Origin: an uncultured Pseudomonadota bacterium
GTDB lineage: Bacteria; Myxococcota_A; UBA9160; PR03
Length of the DNA stretch: 64,000 nucleotides
Direction of reading: 5' to 3'
Assembly (NCBI GenBank): GCA_900696485.1
Contig: CAADGG010000032.1
Coordinates: forward strand, 1 to 64,000
Shown here: positions 62,385 through 64,000 of the stretch, in pieces
Layout of the letters: the number at the start of each line of letters is the position of its first letter
How positions within the stretch are numbered: position 1 is the first letter of the stretch
Notes under the pieces: model-generated
Database searches by the model: none
Seen by the model: only the letters and a program-made list of their open reading frames with translations
Told to the model about the DNA's origin: nothing
Made by a program: the position numbers and the translations under genes

Positions 62385-62611
62385 GTGACGCCGTTCGTTC
62401 GCCGGCGGAGGAGGCCCTGCTCGCGGCATTGACGCCGGAGCAGCGCGCAGAGCTCGAGGCAGAGCGCGTGCTGCGGATCGGTGACGAGCTGATCTGGATC
62501 GAAGCCGACGGCCGCGTGCGCAAGCAGCCGGTCTCGAAGCTCTACTACGTGCGGACCTCGCTCGGCATGTTCCGTTGGAGCAAGATCGAGGACGCGCTGG
62601 TCGAGGTCTGA
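62381..62611 (+). CDS. Small acidic protein of unknown function
   Basis: This is a 76-residue soluble protein. The N-terminal half is helical and acidic (EEALLAALTPEQRAELEAER), the C-terminal half strand-rich with KLYYVRTSLGMFRWSKIEDA. No family recognised. The ATG overlaps the BolA stop by 4 nt (ATGA), so it is probably translated with BolA and the Grx fusion and may belong to the same Fe-S or redox task. Confidence 0.65.
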   Translation: MSDAVRSPAEEALLAALTPEQRAELEAERVLRIGDELIWIEADGRVRKQPVSKLYYVRTSLGMFRWSKIEDALVEV

Positions 62612-62620
62612 AGCGCCGTC

Positions 62621-62626
62621 TAGCCT
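62621..62626 (+). promoter_or_regulatory. Predicted -10 box, leaderless MBL-fold gene
   Basis: TAGCCT ends 7 nt before the ATG at 62634. Confidence 0.45.
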
Positions 62627-62633
62627 CGCGAGG

Positions 62634-63773
62634 ATGCCTGGCTCGAGCTTCCTCCGCAGCCTGCTCCGCAGCCCGCTCCGAACGGCCCGCGTCATCGCCG
62701 GCCCGCTGGCCGCCGGCTGCGCTCCTCCCGCGCAGCCGCTCGGGCCGACCCGCGTCGACCGGGATCCGTCCTCGCTGTTCGCGCCCCACCATGTCGATGG
62801 GCGCTTCTTCAACCCCTGGGGTCCGCTTCCGTTGCGTTTCGGCGCGCTGTTGCGCTGGGGGTTCACGCCCAGCGCGTACGACAAGCAGACCGCACCGGTC
62901 GTCCCGATCGTCGCGAACGACGGAGCGGCGCTGGCCGGCGTCGAAACCTCCGGCAGTGTCACGTGGGTGGGACACGCGACGTTTGCGGTCCACGACGAGG
63001 ACGACGTGTTCCTGACCGATCCGCATTTCGGACCGCGCGCGCTGGTCCCGCGTCGCCAGACGCCGCCCGGCCTGCCGATCGAGGCGGTGCCGCCGGATGC
63101 CTTCGCCGTGGTCTCCCACGATCACTACGATCACCTCGACGCCTGGAGCGTCGAGCGCCTGCCCGAGACGATGGACTGGTACGTGCCGCTGGGTCTCGCC
63201 GACTGGTTCCGCGCGCGCGGGCGCACCCGCGTCGTCGAGCTCGACTGGTGGCAGAGCGCTCGCCGCGGACGCTGGACGATCACGTGCCTACCGAGCCAGC
63301 ACTGGTCGCGCCGGATCGGCCACGCCGCCAACGAGACCCTGTGGTGCTCCTGGCTGTTGCAGTCGGACCAGCGCCGCTACTACTTCGCCGGCGACACCGG
63401 ATACTTCCACGGCTTCGCCGAGTACGGTCGCCGCTTCGGGCCGATCGACGTCGCGCTGCTGCCGATCGGCGCCTACGAGCCGCGCTGGTTCATGGGCTAC
63501 CAGCACATGGATCCGGCCGAGGCGCACCAGGCGTTCCGGGATCTCGGCGCGCGACACATGATCGGCATGCACTGGGGCACGTTCGACCTCACCGATGAGC
63601 CGGTGGACCTGGCGCCCCGGGAGCTGGCCGAGGCGGTGCGGGCACACGGTGGCGATCCGGACCGCGTCCGGGTCCTCGCGATCGGCGAGCGCTGGCGCGT
63701 GCCGGAGGCCGACCCCGTCGCGAGCCGCGAGGCCGCCGCGTCGACGTCCTTCGTCGCGCCGGCGTCGCGCTAG
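62634..63773 (+). CDS. MBL-fold hydrolase, NAPE-PLD-like, exported
   Basis: This is a 379-residue protein. The N-terminus has a possible lipobox (PLAAGCAPP), though the preceding stretch is only mildly hydrophobic. The metallo-beta-lactamase core carries VGHATFAV, FLTDPHFGPRALVPRR, VSHDHYDHLD (HxHxDH), PSQHWSRR, FAGDTGYF and GMHWGTFDL. These match the NAPE-PLD/ATP-binding-like lipid hydrolase branch (UlaG-like L-ascorbate lactonases are related). A phospholipid substrate is plausible given envelope location. Its stop overlaps the convergent gene's stop (CTAG). Confidence 0.85.
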   Translation: MPGSSFLRSLLRSPLRTARVIAGPLAAGCAPPAQPLGPTRVDRDPSSLFAPHHVDGRFFNPWGPLPLRFGALLRWGFTPSAYDKQTAPVVPIVANDGAALAGVETSGSVTWVGHATFAVHDEDDVFLTDPHFGPRALVPRRQTPPGLPIEAVPPDAFAVVSHDHYDHLDAWSVERLPETMDWYVPLGLADWFRARGRTRVVELDWWQSARRGRWTITCLPSQHWSRRIGHAANETLWCSWLLQSDQRRYYFAGDTGYFHGFAEYGRRFGPIDVALLPIGAYEPRWFMGYQHMDPAEAHQAFRDLGARHMIGMHWGTFDLTDEPVDLAPRELAEAVRAHGGDPDRVRVLAIGERWRVPEADPVASREAAASTSFVAPASR

Positions 63774-64000
63774 TCGAGCGGGACCGCGATCGCGATCTTC
63801 ACCAGGCGCCCGCGTTCGAGCCGGGCGTCCCGGGGCAGCGCGTTGGCGAGCGCCGTTTCGTCGACGCTCCAGCGGTTGTTCGTCCGGCGTCCGAGCGCGC
63901 TGAGCGTCTCCCCGGCTCGGGCTTCGACGATGCGCAGACGCAGCCCCGTGATGCTCCCGCGTTCCGTGGCGGAAAGCGGCCGCAGGCTCGTGGCGACCCG
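63770..64000 (-). CDS. C-terminal part of a second M48-lipoprotein-like protein
   Basis: The last 76 codons of a minus-strand gene run off the right edge, ending in TAG at 63772-63770. The peptide (LRPLSATERGSITGLRLRIV, AGETLSALGRRTNNRWSVDE, RLVKIAIAVPLD) aligns along its whole length with the C-terminal LysM-like module of the M48 protease at 57112-58629. The rest of the protein is not visible, so the protease domain is inferred only from this shared tail. Confidence 0.75.
   Translation of the reverse strand, partial: RVATSLRPLSATERGSITGLRLRIVEARAGETLSALGRRTNNRWSVDETALANALPRDARLERGRLVKIAIAVPLD

Overview
The window reads as a piece of a high-GC, Gram-negative bacterial chromosome. It carries outer-envelope functions (lipoproteins, an AsmA-type protein, PEP-CTERM surface proteins), an indirect Asn/Gln-tRNA pathway (gatCAB), and dense short-spaced operons with many GTG/TTG starts. 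The mix of PEP-CTERM proteins, sulfatase-like lipoproteins, fused MFS/spermidine-synthase-like proteins and TMTC-like membrane proteins resembles uncultivated deltaproteobacterial-type lineages (Myxococcota/Desulfobacterota/Binatota-like). That placement is inference from gene content only. No rRNA, tRNA or CRISPR array was seen.

Layout. 1-217: the end of an IS element with the start of its transposase, abutting the first copy of a large perfect palindrome. 0.2-8.1 kb: VOC protein; a PEP-CTERM protein translationally coupled to a secreted alpha/beta hydrolase; a sulfatase-like lipoprotein; a second palindrome; a fused MFS/spermidine-synthase-like protein. 8.2-16.8 kb: a tightly overlapping plus-strand operon (FAD oxidoreductase, two GT2 glycosyltransferases, NAD epimerase, TIM-barrel isomerase, GT-C membrane protein), with a second GT-C gene just downstream; probably a surface glycan or glycolipid modification pathway. 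16.8-23 kb (minus): sulfatase-like membrane protein, tandem paralogous PEP-CTERM proteins with a sigma-54-type promoter candidate, second MFS/spermidine-synthase-like protein. 23-35 kb: two giant TPR lipoproteins (PrsT-like) and a TMTC-like GT-C protein on plus, facing a minus operon of a paralogous TMTC-like protein and two paralogous GT39-type proteins.

35-47 kb is mostly housekeeping: ddl, larE, a C45-like protein, a DEAD-box helicase, a third palindrome, gatC-gatA-gatB-asmA-mtnA (a run of 1-4 base overlaps), ilvE. 47-56 kb: a PEP-CTERM protein with an odd Arg-rich tail and an upstream palindrome cluster, an ABC exporter, radical SAM protein, SDR, D-threonine-aldolase-like enzyme, MgtC/DUF4010 protein, metallophosphoesterase, thiD. 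56-64 kb: cupin, monooxygenase-like protein, M48 lipoprotein protease, pyruvate kinase, LOG protein, a MITE-like element, a glutaredoxin/A-type/rhodanese fusion next to BolA, an MBL-fold lipoprotein, and the 3' end of a second protein sharing the M48 protein's C-terminal domain.

Three signals stand out. (1) A dispersed family of about 90-bp perfect palindromes whose two arms change together between copies. (2) A recurrent promoter layout in which a TAnnnT box sits only 6-11 nt before the start codon, implying leaderless mRNAs; in two divergent gene pairs the opposing boxes share the same two base pairs. (3) A concentration of PEP-CTERM substrates, TPR lipoproteins and GT-C/TMTC membrane proteins suggesting a surface-protein export and glycosylation network whose exosortase lies elsewhere.
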